From Rhodobacter sp. (GTDB lineage: Bacteria > Pseudomonadota > Alphaproteobacteria > Rhodobacterales > Rhodobacteraceae), in NCBI GenBank assembly GCA_020637515.1, contig JACKKG010000002.1:62001-126000 (forward strand): a stretch of 64,000 bases of DNA, given 5' to 3'. Both the position numbers and the translations under genes were made by a program. Numbering within the stretch: position 1 is the first letter of the stretch; every line of letters begins with the position of its first letter. Under the pieces are notes generated by a model that saw nothing but the letters and a program-made list of their open reading frames with translations, did no database searches and was not told where the DNA came from. Of the stretch, positions 43,615-52,042 are shown piece by piece.

Positions 43615-44004
43615 TCAGATCAGCGCCGCGACGAGCATCGTCATCGTGGCACCGAACCCGACAAACCAGATGAGCGAGCGCCCGGGCGCCCAGCCCAGCA
43701 GGTAGCCGGGAATGTAAAGGACACGCGCGCCGAGATAGGTCCAGGCGGCGTATCGGGTGACGGGGCCGGACTGGTCGGCCAGGGTGACCACCAGAACGGC
43801 GATGGTGAACAGGATCAAGCCTTCGAAATGGTTGGCCAGCGCGCGCTGCGCCCGGCCGGCCTGTCCGGTGAGCTGACGGGCCACGTCGCGCGGGCTGGCA
43901 GCGTAGCGGGTGCCCACCTGCCTCTGTGCCAGGACCGAATACAGGGCGAATTGCAGGCCTTGCAACAGGGCGGCCAGGGTCAGGGCCATCAGTTCAGAGG
44001 TCAT
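43615..44004 (-). CDS. MAPEG-domain membrane protein
   Basis: 129-residue protein with four hydrophobic segments and the MAPEG pattern 'RAQRALANHFEGLILFTIAVL' (residues ~51-71) and 'YLGARVLYIPGYLLG'. The conserved Arg, Asn-His and Glu of this fold are present. Eukaryotic relatives are glutathione-dependent membrane enzymes; bacterial roles are largely unknown. It overlaps the sulfotransferase-like gene by 11 bp and lies between odhB and lpd, an unexpected place. Confidence 0.82.
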   Translation of the reverse strand: MTSELMALTLAALLQGLQFALYSVLAQRQVGTRYAASPRDVARQLTGQAGRAQRALANHFEGLILFTIAVLVVTLADQSGPVTRYAAWTYLGARVLYIPGYLLGWAPGRSLIWFVGFGATMTMLVAALI

Positions 44005-44857
44005 AGTCGAAAGCCTCGTAATCGGCGCCGTAGACCTGCGCCAGACGCTGGCGGACCGAAGGCGCGGTGATCCACGCCGGAAGATCCGGCGCCGTGGTTG
44101 CGTCGTGGTTCAGATCGCCGCGCCGCAACGGGGCCTGGTCGCCCGGCGCCCGCCCCAGCCGCGCGATCAGGGCCTCGGTCAGCGCATCGGGGGTTTCCAG
44201 CCGGCCCAGAACATCCGGGCGAAACACGTCCGGCCGGATGTCCAGCCATTGCGGCCGCCAGTGATTGTCCGGCAGCAGCGCACTGTCCTCGCCCATCTCG
44301 ATGGCGATGAAATCGAGGAACCGCTCGAACCCGGCGCGGGTGCGGGCGTGCCGGGTCCAGTCGAACCCGGTCAGCGCGCACAGACGGATCCGCGCGGCGG
44401 CGAACTGCCTGTGCCGCAGGTCCTGCGACCGGCACAGATAGCGAAACGCCGACCAGGCGCGCGGCGTGGGGTGGCGCACGGTGGCGATGCGCAGCGTCCG
44501 CGCCAGAAAGCCCGACAGGCTGTCGATATCGTCGCGCGCGTGCACGCTGCGGAACACGCCGGCGTCCACCGCCCGGTGCATGGCCGCGTCGCGGTTCATG
44601 TCCGACGGGTCGTCCACAAGCGCGGTATTCTCGTGGCCGAACTCCAGCCGGAACAGCAAGGCCAGGGTCGAGGTCGTGCCCGTCTTGCCCGACGAGACAT
44701 AGGCCCAGCGCCCGCTGTGCGGTGTCAGCAGATAGGTGTAGAACGCATCGTGGCGCGCGCGACTGCCGAACCGCGCGCCCTCGGCCGTCCACGAGGCATC
44801 GAGCAGGCGCTTCGATTGCTGCCAGGTCGCCGGCTTGCTGAGGAACACCGAGGCCAT
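43994..44857 (-). CDS. Sulfotransferase-family protein inside the TCA operon
   Basis: 287-residue protein with a PAPS-binding-like loop 'YVSSGKTGTTSTLALLF' near residue 53 and the second PAPS motif 'TVRHPTPRAWSAFRYL' near residue 127. These place it in the Sulfotransfer_2 (carbohydrate-type) group. The loop has Lys-Thr-Gly-Thr-Thr, as in active sulfotransferases. A substrate cannot be predicted. It has no clear link to 2-oxoglutarate metabolism, but it shares the minus strand with odhB (49 bp upstream, with a hairpin in the gap) and the MAPEG gene. Confidence 0.75.
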   Translation of the reverse strand: MASVFLSKPATWQQSKRLLDASWTAEGARFGSRARHDAFYTYLLTPHSGRWAYVSSGKTGTTSTLALLFRLEFGHENTALVDDPSDMNRDAAMHRAVDAGVFRSVHARDDIDSLSGFLARTLRIATVRHPTPRAWSAFRYLCRSQDLRHRQFAAARIRLCALTGFDWTRHARTRAGFERFLDFIAIEMGEDSALLPDNHWRPQWLDIRPDVFRPDVLGRLETPDALTEALIARLGRAPGDQAPLRRGDLNHDATTAPDLPAWITAPSVRQRLAQVYGADYEAFDYDL

Positions 44858-44876
44858 GCTTCACCCTGCACAGGCC

Positions 44877-44898
44877 GGCGCGGGCCGAGGCCCGCGCC
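44877..44898 (-). terminator. Hairpin between odhB and the sulfotransferase-like gene
   Basis: A 10-bp perfect stem (GGCGCGGGCC against GGCCCGCGCC, GA loop) lies 8 bp past the odhB stop. There is no T-run, so it may attenuate read-through or mark an RNA processing point between the core TCA genes and the extra genes. Confidence 0.5.
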
Positions 44899-44906
44899 CG
44901 CGTGCG

Positions 44907-46118
44907 TCACAGATCCATCAGCAGCCGGCGGGGATCTTCCAGCGCCTCTTTCACGCGCACCAGGAAGGTCACGGCGCCCTTGCCGTCCACGATCCGGTGG
45001 TCATAGCTGAGCGCCAGATACATCATCGGCCGGATGACGATCTGACCGTTCACCACCACCGGGCGGTCCTGGATCTTGTGCATCCCCAGGATCCCCGACT
45101 GCGGCGGGTTCAGGATCGGCGAGGACATCAGCGAGCCATAGACCCCACCGTTCGAGATGGTGAAGGACCCGCCCGCCATTTCGGCCATGCTGAGCTTGCC
45201 GTCTCGGGCGCGCAGGCCCAGTTCGCCGATCTTTTTCTCGATCGCGGCAAAGCCCATCTGGTCGGCGTCGCGCACCACCGGCACCACCAGCCCGCTGGGG
45301 GTGCCCACCGCCACGCCCATGTGGACATAGTTTTTGTAGATGATGTCCTGGCCGTCGATCTCGGCGTTGACCTCGGGCACTTCCTTCAGGGCGTGGCAGC
45401 AGGCCTTCACGAAGAACGACATGAAGCCCAGCTTGACGCCATGCTTCTTTTCGAACTGGGTCTTGTATTCGTCGCGCAGCGCCATGATGCCGGACATGTC
45501 CACCTCGTTGTAGGTGGTCAGCATCGCGGCGGTGTTCTGCGCGTCCTTCAGGCGCCGGGCGATCGTCGCGCGCAGGCGCGTCATGCGCACCCGTTCCTCG
45601 CGCGAAGCGTCGTCGGCGTGCACCGGGCCGCGCGGCACCGATACCGGCGCCTCGGCCGCGGCCGGGGCGACGGCGGCGGCGGCCACGGCGCGCTGCACGT
45701 CGTCCTTCATCACGCGGCCGTCGCGGCCGGTGCCCTGCACCTGCTCGGACGAGAGGCCGGCCTCGGCCATCGCCTTTTTCGCAGAGGGCGCGTCCTCGAC
45801 CGATTTGGCGGGCGCGGCGGCGGGGGCGGCAGCGGCGGGGGCCGGCGCGGCTTCGGCCTTGGGGGCCGGGGCGGCGCCCGAACCTTCGCCGATCATCGCC
45901 AGCAGCGCGTTGACGCCGACGGTCTCGCCCTCCTTGGCGATGATCTCGCTGAGAACGCCCGCGGCGGGGGCCGGAACCTCGACTGTCACCTTGTCGGTTT
46001 CCAGTTCGCACAGCATTTCATCGGCCTGCACGGCATCGCCGGGCTTTTTGAACCAGGTGGCGATGGTCGCCTCGGAGACGCTTTCGCCCAGGGTGGGAAC
46101 ACGGACTTCGATGCTCAT
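44907..46118 (-). CDS. sucB: 2-oxoglutarate dehydrogenase E2 (dihydrolipoyl succinyltransferase)
   Basis: Core of the 2-oxoglutarate dehydrogenase complex. The 403-residue protein has an N-terminal lipoyl domain with the modified lysine in 'LETDKVTVEV' (Lys43), an Ala/Pro linker, a peripheral-subunit-binding domain ('AGLSSEQVQGTGRDGRVMKDDV') and a catalytic domain ending with 'LSYDHRIVDGKGAVTFL', whose His and Asp are the active site. Three bp separate it from sucA. Confidence 0.97.
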   Translation of the reverse strand: MSIEVRVPTLGESVSEATIATWFKKPGDAVQADEMLCELETDKVTVEVPAPAAGVLSEIIAKEGETVGVNALLAMIGEGSGAAPAPKAEAAPAPAAAAPAAAPAKSVEDAPSAKKAMAEAGLSSEQVQGTGRDGRVMKDDVQRAVAAAAVAPAAAEAPVSVPRGPVHADDASREERVRMTRLRATIARRLKDAQNTAAMLTTYNEVDMSGIMALRDEYKTQFEKKHGVKLGFMSFFVKACCHALKEVPEVNAEIDGQDIIYKNYVHMGVAVGTPSGLVVPVVRDADQMGFAAIEKKIGELGLRARDGKLSMAEMAGGSFTISNGGVYGSLMSSPILNPPQSGILGMHKIQDRPVVVNGQIVIRPMMYLALSYDHRIVDGKGAVTFLVRVKEALEDPRRLLMDL

Positions 46119-46121
46119 GGA

Positions 46122-49094
46122 TCAGTTTCCTTCAGACGACAGCGCTTCGTTCACCAGCGCCTCTTGTTGAGCCTTGTGCTTGCTGGCCAGGCCCGTGGCC
46201 GGCGAGGCCGAGGCCGGGCGGCCGGCATAGCGCGCACGGGTATGTTTGGCGCCGACCTGGGTCAGCACCCATTCCAGATTGGGTTCGATGAAGGACCACG
46301 CGCCCTGGTTCTTGGGCTCTTCCTGGCACCAGATCATCTCGGCCTGATTGAAGCGTTGCAATTCCCGGCGCAGCGACTGCGTCGGCGTCGGATAGAGCTG
46401 TTCCACCCGCAGCAGATACACGTCATCCAGCCCGCGCGCGTCGCGTTCCGCGAGCAGGTCGTAGTAGACCTTGCCCGAGCACATCACCACGCGCTTGATC
46501 TCGGCGTCGGGCTTCAGCGTGATGGTCGAATGACCGCCGCGCTCGGCGTCGTCCCACAGCAGCCGGTGGAAGGTCGAGCCCTCGGTGAAATCCTCGGCTT
46601 TCGAGGTGCACATCGGATGACGCAGCAGCGACTTGGGCGTCATCAGGATCAGCGGCTTGCGGAAGTCGCGGTGCAACTGGCGGCGCAGGATGTGGAAATA
46701 GTTCGCCGGGGTCGAACAGTTGGCGACGATCCAGTTATCCTCGGCCGAGTTCTGCAAATAGCGTTCCAGACGGGCCGAGGAATGCTCGGGGCCCTGCCCT
46801 TCGAAGCCGTGCGGCAGCAGCACCACCAGCCCCGACATGCGCAACCACTTGGATTCACCCGAGTTGATGAACTGGTCGAACATGATCTGCGCGCCGTTGG
46901 CAAAGTCGCCGAACTGCGCCTCCCACAGGGTCAGCGCGTTGGGTTCGGCCAGCGAAAAGCCATATTCGAAGCCCAGCACCGCGTATTCCGACAGCATCGA
47001 ATCGATGACTTCGTACCGCGCCTGCCCGGCCTTGATGTGGTTCAGCGGATAGTAGCGTTCCTCGGTCGTCTGGTCGATGAAGCCCGAATGCCGCTGCGAG
47101 AAGGTGCCGCGCGTGCAGTCCTGACCGGCCAGGCGCACGGGATACCCCTCGGTCAGAAGCGTGCCAAAGGCCAGGGCCTCGGCCGTGGCCCAGTCGAACC
47201 CCTCGCCGGTTTCGAACATCTTCGCCTTGGCGTCGAGCTGGCGCGCAACGGTGCGGTGAATGTCGAAATCCGCGGGATACGACGAAATCGCCGTGCCGAC
47301 CTGGGCGAACAGCGCCGAGCTGACGGCCGTCTGGCCGGCCTGATAGTTGATGAGGTCCTTGGCCTTCAACTGCTTCCAGCGCCCGTCCAGCCAGTCGGCC
47401 TTGTTCGGGCGGTATTCCTTGGCGATCTCGAACTCGTTGTTCAAATGCGACTGGAAGGCAGCCTTCATGTCGTCGATCTCGCCCTCGGGGATCAGCCCGT
47501 CGGCGACCAGACGCTCGGTATAAAGTTGCAGCGTGGTCTTGTGCCGCTTGATGCGGTTGTACATCGCCGGGTTGGTGAACATGGGCTCGTCGCCCTCGTT
47601 GTGACCAAAGCGGCGATAGCAGAACATGTCGATGACCACGTCCTTGCCGAACTGCTGGCGGAACTCGGTCGCGACCCTGGCGGCGTGCACCACGGCCTCG
47701 GGGTCATCGCCGTTGACGTGGAAGATCGGCGCCTCGACCATCAGCGCGATGTCGGTCGGATAGGGCGAGGTCCGGCTGAAATGGGGCGCCGTGGTAAAGC
47801 CGATCTGGTTGTTCACGATGATATGGATCGTGCCGCCCGTCCGGTGCCCCTTGATGCCCGAAAGTTGCAGGCATTCGGCGACGATTCCCTGCCCCGCAAA
47901 GGCCGCGTCCCCGTGCAGCAGGATCGGCAGAACCGCGCGGCGTTCGGTATCGTTGAGCTGATCCTGCTTGGCCCGGACCTTGCCCAGGACAACGGGGTTC
48001 ACCGCCTCGAGGTGCGACGGGTTCGCAGTCAGGCTGAGGTGCACGAGATTTCCGTCGAACTCGCGGTCGGACGAGGCACCGAGGTGGTATTTCACATCCC
48101 CCGACCCATCGACTTCGTCCGGTTTGAAACTACCGCCCTGAAATTCGTTGAAGATCGCGCGATAGGGTTTCGACAGCACGTTGGCCAGAACGGACAGGCG
48201 CCCACGGTGCGGCATCCCCATGACGATCTCTTTCACACCCAGCGCGCCGCCGCGCTTGATGATCTGTTCCATCGCCGGGATCAGGGCCTCGGCCCCGTCC
48301 AGGCCGAACCGCTTGGTGCCCATGAATTTCACATGGCAGAACTTCTCGAACCCCTCGGCCTCGACCAGCTTGTTCAGGATGGCGCGGCGGCCCATCTTGG
48401 TAAAGGTGATCTCCTTGCCATACCCTTCGATCCGCTCTTTCAGCCAGCCGGCCTCCTGCGGGTCAGAGATGTGCATGAACTGCAACGCGAAGGTGCCGCA
48501 ATAGGTCCGGCGCAGGATCTCCATGATCTGCCGCATCGAGGCCACCTGAAGCCCCAGCACGTTGTCGATGAAGATAGGCCGGTCCATGTCGGCGTCGGCA
48601 AAGCCGTAGGAGGCGGGATCCAGTTCGGCGTGGGTGTTCTCGTGACGCATCGCCAGCGGGTCCAGCTCGGCGATCAGATGGCCGCGGATGCGGTAGGCGC
48701 GGATGATCATCAGCGCCCGCAGGCTGTCCAGAACCGCCCGCTGCACCTGTGCGTCGGACAGCTCGACGCCCTTTTCGGCGGCCTTGGCCAGGATCTTCTC
48801 GCCGGCGGCCTTGCCTTCCTTGGCGGTGGCGGCCGGCCACAGGCCGGTCAGCGCCGAGGTCAGCTCGTCCTGCGGTTCCGGCGGCCAATCCTTGCGTGCC
48901 CAGCTCGGCCCCTGTGCCAGGCGGGTGGCGGTGACGAAATCATCGCCGGCGGCCTCGAAGAACTGCGCCCAGGCGGCATCGACGCTGGACGGATCCTGCG
49001 CGTGGCGGGCGGCCAGTTGATCGATGTAATCGGCGTTGGCACCGTCCAGGAAAGACGACGCGGAAAAGGCGGCAGAGGGGGTTTGGTCGGTCAT
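46122..49094 (-). CDS. sucA: 2-oxoglutarate dehydrogenase E1
   Basis: Thiamine-diphosphate decarboxylase component of the 2-oxoglutarate dehydrogenase complex. The 990-residue protein includes the family segment 'ANADYIDQLAARHAQDPSSV' near the N-terminus, 'GMPHRGRLSVLANVLSKPY', the ThDP region 'GDAAFAGQGIVAECLQLS' and the C-terminal transketolase-like domain ('LLPHGFEGQGPEHSSARLERYLQ'). Start MTDQTPSAAF at 49094. It is 4 bp downstream of the secreted-protein gene. Confidence 0.97.
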   Translation of the reverse strand: MTDQTPSAAFSASSFLDGANADYIDQLAARHAQDPSSVDAAWAQFFEAAGDDFVTATRLAQGPSWARKDWPPEPQDELTSALTGLWPAATAKEGKAAGEKILAKAAEKGVELSDAQVQRAVLDSLRALMIIRAYRIRGHLIAELDPLAMRHENTHAELDPASYGFADADMDRPIFIDNVLGLQVASMRQIMEILRRTYCGTFALQFMHISDPQEAGWLKERIEGYGKEITFTKMGRRAILNKLVEAEGFEKFCHVKFMGTKRFGLDGAEALIPAMEQIIKRGGALGVKEIVMGMPHRGRLSVLANVLSKPYRAIFNEFQGGSFKPDEVDGSGDVKYHLGASSDREFDGNLVHLSLTANPSHLEAVNPVVLGKVRAKQDQLNDTERRAVLPILLHGDAAFAGQGIVAECLQLSGIKGHRTGGTIHIIVNNQIGFTTAPHFSRTSPYPTDIALMVEAPIFHVNGDDPEAVVHAARVATEFRQQFGKDVVIDMFCYRRFGHNEGDEPMFTNPAMYNRIKRHKTTLQLYTERLVADGLIPEGEIDDMKAAFQSHLNNEFEIAKEYRPNKADWLDGRWKQLKAKDLINYQAGQTAVSSALFAQVGTAISSYPADFDIHRTVARQLDAKAKMFETGEGFDWATAEALAFGTLLTEGYPVRLAGQDCTRGTFSQRHSGFIDQTTEERYYPLNHIKAGQARYEVIDSMLSEYAVLGFEYGFSLAEPNALTLWEAQFGDFANGAQIMFDQFINSGESKWLRMSGLVVLLPHGFEGQGPEHSSARLERYLQNSAEDNWIVANCSTPANYFHILRRQLHRDFRKPLILMTPKSLLRHPMCTSKAEDFTEGSTFHRLLWDDAERGGHSTITLKPDAEIKRVVMCSGKVYYDLLAERDARGLDDVYLLRVEQLYPTPTQSLRRELQRFNQAEMIWCQEEPKNQGAWSFIEPNLEWVLTQVGAKHTRARYAGRPASASPATGLASKHKAQQEALVNEALSSEGN

Positions 49095-49098
49095 GTCA

Positions 49099-49779
49099 CT
49101 ATTTCCTGACAAGGACAGAGGTGATGAGAATTGCCGGAATATCGGGCCGATCCGGGTTGACGGCATCATAGCGGGGCTGATCGGGAACGATCACGGTGGC
49201 CGTATTGACCATCACGCCCTCGCCGCCCTGCGGACGGGCGACATGAAAGGCCAATGCGCCTGTGATTTCGGTCACGCGATCGCCGGGAAGTGCGTCCACG
49301 AAGCCGGTCGGGTCTGAACCCGGCGGGGCGGCGATATGGCAAAGAACCGAAACACCCGGTCCAAAGGCGTCGATCTGAACGGCCACCTCGGCCCCGCTTT
49401 GCGCGCGAAAGACGACGGCCCCGCCGGCGATCTCGGCTGCCAGGCCGAGAGCGTCGCGGTAAAGCGTGTCGGCCCGATCGACGACCTGTTCGGCGGGAAG
49501 GTCGGTTTGCAAGGGCAGAGCGATGGCGATGGCGTCGGCGATGCGCGCGCGCTCGACACTCTCGGTCCATCCGAGGGCGGCAAAGGTGGCGCGGGCACTG
49601 GCGGTATCGGTCGGCGCCTCAAGACAGGCGGCAAGACCAACGCGCGCGTCGCCGCGCGCATCGGCCCGCGCCGGACCAACGGAAAGGGCCAGCGCCAGCA
49701 GCAGCGAAAAAACGCCGAACGGACGGGGGCAACGCGCCCCACGCCCCATCGTGCGGTTCTTCCGATGCAGCGGTGACAT
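49099..49779 (-). CDS. Putative secreted protein between sucD and sucA
   Basis: 226-residue protein of unknown function with a signal-like N-terminus ('FGVFSLLLALALSVGPARA', cleaved probably after that Ala). The mature part has two Cys (in 'GLAACLEAP' and 'SVLCHIAAPPG') that could form a disulfide. The first ATG at 49779 overlaps the sucD stop (TGATG); ATG 49749 would give a cleaner signal peptide. No homolog is recognised. It lies within the TCA operon, so it is co-expressed with sucD and sucA. Confidence 0.7.
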   Translation of the reverse strand: MSPLHRKNRTMGRGARCPRPFGVFSLLLALALSVGPARADARGDARVGLAACLEAPTDTASARATFAALGWTESVERARIADAIAIALPLQTDLPAEQVVDRADTLYRDALGLAAEIAGGAVVFRAQSGAEVAVQIDAFGPGVSVLCHIAAPPGSDPTGFVDALPGDRVTEITGALAFHVARPQGGEGVMVNTATVIVPDQPRYDAVNPDRPDIPAILITSVLVRK

Positions 49780-50663
49780 CACCCGTTGATCGCCTTCATC
49801 ACGGCCTCGCCCAGCGAGGCGGGACTGTCTGCGACAATGATGCCGGCCGATTTCATCGCTTCGATCTTGGATTCCGCGTCGCCCTTGCCACCCGAGACAA
49901 TGGCGCCCGCGTGGCCCATGCGGCGCCCCTTGGGCGCGGTGCGGCCGGCGATGAAACCGGCGACCGGCTTCCAGCGGCCCTTCTTGCGCTGTTCGGCCAG
50001 GAATTCGGCCGCTTCTTCCTCGGCCGAGCCACCGATTTCGCCGATCATGATGATCGACTGCGTTTCGGGGTCGTTCAGGAACATGTCCAGCACATCGATG
50101 TGTTCGGTGCCCTTGATCGGGTCGCCGCCGATGCCCACGGCGGTGGACTGGCCCAGCCCCAGGTCCGAGGTCTGCTTGACCGCCTCATAGGTCAGCGTGC
50201 CCGACCGCGACACCACGCCGACGCTGCCGCGTTGGTGGATGTGGCCCGGCATGATGCCGATCTTGCAGGCGTTTGGCGTGATGACGCCCGGGCAGTTCGG
50301 CCCGATCAGGCGCGATTTCGAATCGATCAGCGCGCGCTTGACCTTCATCATGTCCAGCACCGGGATGCCCTCGGTGATGCAGACGATGAGCTCCATCTCG
50401 GCGTCGATCGCTTCCAGGATCGAATCGGCGGCGAAGGGCGGCGGGACATAGATCACGCTGGCATTGGCGCCGGTGACCGCCTTCGCCTCGTGCACCGAGT
50501 TGAAGACCGGAAGCTCCAGGTGGCTGGTGCCGCCCTTGCCCGGCGTCACGCCGCCGACCATCTTGGTGCCATAGGCGATGGCCTGTTCCGAGTGAAAGGT
50601 GCCCTGCGAGCCGGTGAAGCCCTGGCAGATGACCTTGGTGTTTTCGTTGACGAGAATGGCCAT
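49779..50663 (-). CDS. sucD: Succinyl-CoA synthetase alpha subunit
   Basis: Converts succinyl-CoA to succinate with formation of ATP or GTP. The 294-residue protein has the CoA-binding domain 'VICQGFTGSQGTFHSEQAIAYG', 'GPNCPGVITP' and the phospho-histidine in 'MGHAGAIVSGGKG'. The sucC gene precedes it by 6 bp. Confidence 0.97.
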   Translation of the reverse strand: MAILVNENTKVICQGFTGSQGTFHSEQAIAYGTKMVGGVTPGKGGTSHLELPVFNSVHEAKAVTGANASVIYVPPPFAADSILEAIDAEMELIVCITEGIPVLDMMKVKRALIDSKSRLIGPNCPGVITPNACKIGIMPGHIHQRGSVGVVSRSGTLTYEAVKQTSDLGLGQSTAVGIGGDPIKGTEHIDVLDMFLNDPETQSIIMIGEIGGSAEEEAAEFLAEQRKKGRWKPVAGFIAGRTAPKGRRMGHAGAIVSGGKGDAESKIEAMKSAGIIVADSPASLGEAVMKAING

Positions 50664-50669
50664 GGCTTC

Positions 50670-51863
50670 TTACCCCTTCACCGCTTTCACGATCTTCTGC
50701 GCGGCGTCCGACAGATTGTCGGCGGCGATGACGTTCAGTCCGCTTTCGTTGATGATCTTCTTGCCCAGTTCGACGTTCGTGCCTTCCAGACGCACGACCA
50801 GCGGAACCTTCAGCCCGACTTCCTTCACCGCGGCGATCGTGCCCTCGGCGATGATGTCGCAGCGCATGATGCCGCCGAAGATGTTGACCAGGATGCCCTT
50901 CACGTTCGGGTCCGAGGTGATGATCTTGAACGCCTCGGTGACCTTTTCCTTGGTGGCGCCGCCGCCGACGTCCAGGAAGTTCGCCGGTTCCGCGCCATAG
51001 AGCTTGATGATGTCCATCGTCGCCATGGCCAGGCCCGCGCCGTTCACCATGCAGCCGATTTCACCGTCCAGCGCGATGTAGTTCAGATCGAACTTGGACG
51101 CGGCCAGTTCCTTGGGGTCTTCTTCCGTCTCGTCGCGCAGCGCGGCGATGTCGGCGTGGCGATAGATCGCATTGCCGTCAAAGCCGACCTTGGCGTCCAG
51201 CGCCTTGAGGTTGCCGTCGGTCATGACGATCAGCGGGTTGATTTCCAGCATCTCCATGTCCTTCTCGACGAAGGCGCGATAGAGATTGCGGATCAGCGCG
51301 ACGCACTGCTTGACCTGGCCACCCTGGAGCCCCAGCGCAAAGGCCACGCGGCGGCCGTGGAAGTCGCTGAGACCCGTCGCCGGATCGACGCTGAACGACA
51401 GGATCTTTTCCGGCGTCTTGGCCGCGACTTCCTCGATGTCCATGCCGCCCTCGGTCGAGACGACGAACGACACGCGCGAGGTGCCGCGGTCCACCAGCAG
51501 CGCCAGGTAAAGCTCGCGCGCGATGTCCGAGCCGTCCTCGATGTAGATGCGGTTGACCTGCTTGCCGGCGGGGCCGGTCTGGTGCGTGACCAGCGTGCGG
51601 CCCAGCATCTGCTTGGCCATGGCCTCGGCCTCTTCGACCGACTTGGCCAGGCGAACGCCGCCCTTCTCGCCGGCTTCGGCTTCCTTGAACTTGCCCTTGC
51701 CGCGTCCGCCGGCGTGGATTTGCGCCTTGACGACCCAGAGCGGCCCGTCCAGCTCGCCCGCCGCCGTCTTGGCGTCTTCCGCCCTCAGGACGACACGACC
51801 GTCCGAGACCGGCACGCCGTAGCTGCGAAGCAGGGCCTTCGCCTGGTATTCATGGATGTTCAC
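50670..51863 (-). CDS. sucC: Succinyl-CoA synthetase beta subunit
   Basis: ATP-grasp subunit of succinyl-CoA synthetase. The 397-residue protein opens with 'MNIHEYQAKALLRSYGV', has 'VVKAQIHAGGRGKGKFK' (nucleotide loop), 'LEINPLIV' and 'NIFGGIMRCDIIAEGT'. The start is a GTG at 51863, since the conserved NIHEYQAK must be near the N-terminus. It is the first gene of the operon, and two operator-like palindromes lie upstream. No mdh gene precedes it, unlike in some relatives. Confidence 0.96.
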   Translation of the reverse strand: MNIHEYQAKALLRSYGVPVSDGRVVLRAEDAKTAAGELDGPLWVVKAQIHAGGRGKGKFKEAEAGEKGGVRLAKSVEEAEAMAKQMLGRTLVTHQTGPAGKQVNRIYIEDGSDIARELYLALLVDRGTSRVSFVVSTEGGMDIEEVAAKTPEKILSFSVDPATGLSDFHGRRVAFALGLQGGQVKQCVALIRNLYRAFVEKDMEMLEINPLIVMTDGNLKALDAKVGFDGNAIYRHADIAALRDETEEDPKELAASKFDLNYIALDGEIGCMVNGAGLAMATMDIIKLYGAEPANFLDVGGGATKEKVTEAFKIITSDPNVKGILVNIFGGIMRCDIIAEGTIAAVKEVGLKVPLVVRLEGTNVELGKKIINESGLNVIAADNLSDAAQKIVKAVKG

Positions 51864-51922
51864 GGAACTGCCCCCGTTGCTGCGAATTTGGGCCGTCTTG
51901 CCATGAAACCAGCGTGGCACAA

Positions 51923-51935
51923 ACGATTTAATCGT
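51923..51935. promoter_or_regulatory. 13-bp palindrome upstream of sucC
   Basis: ACGATTTAATCGT is a perfect odd palindrome centred on a T, 60 bp upstream of the sucC start. It is AT-rich in a GC-rich setting and is a plausible operator or part of the sucC promoter. Confidence 0.45.
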
Positions 51936-51969
51936 GCAAAACTTCGCGATCAGAGGAAATTCTTTGATT

Positions 51970-52000
51970 TGTGATCACAGCCTAGAAAAGTGTGATCACA
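51970..52000. promoter_or_regulatory. Twin TGTGATCACA operator
   Basis: Two copies of the perfect 10-bp palindrome TGTGATCACA (51970-51979 and 51991-52000) have centres 21 bp apart, i.e. two helical turns, on the same DNA face. They lie between divergent sucC and the MFS gene. The motif looks like a regulator's operator, but no regulator gene is adjacent. Confidence 0.7.
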
Positions 52001-52042
52001 ATGCGGGGCAGCGTGATCGCCCCGTTCGCGAGGTTCGATTCC

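Noticed and set aside
44835..49109. 1,424-codon open frame on the plus strand opposite sucA-sucB
   Set aside because: It mirrors the codon pattern of highly biased GC-rich genes on the other strand, is rich in His, Gln, Arg and Gly without domains, and the minus-strand genes are unmistakable.
49290..51974. 894-codon plus-strand open frame opposite sucC-sucD
   Set aside because: Arg/Asp/His-rich shadow frame over two clear enzymes.
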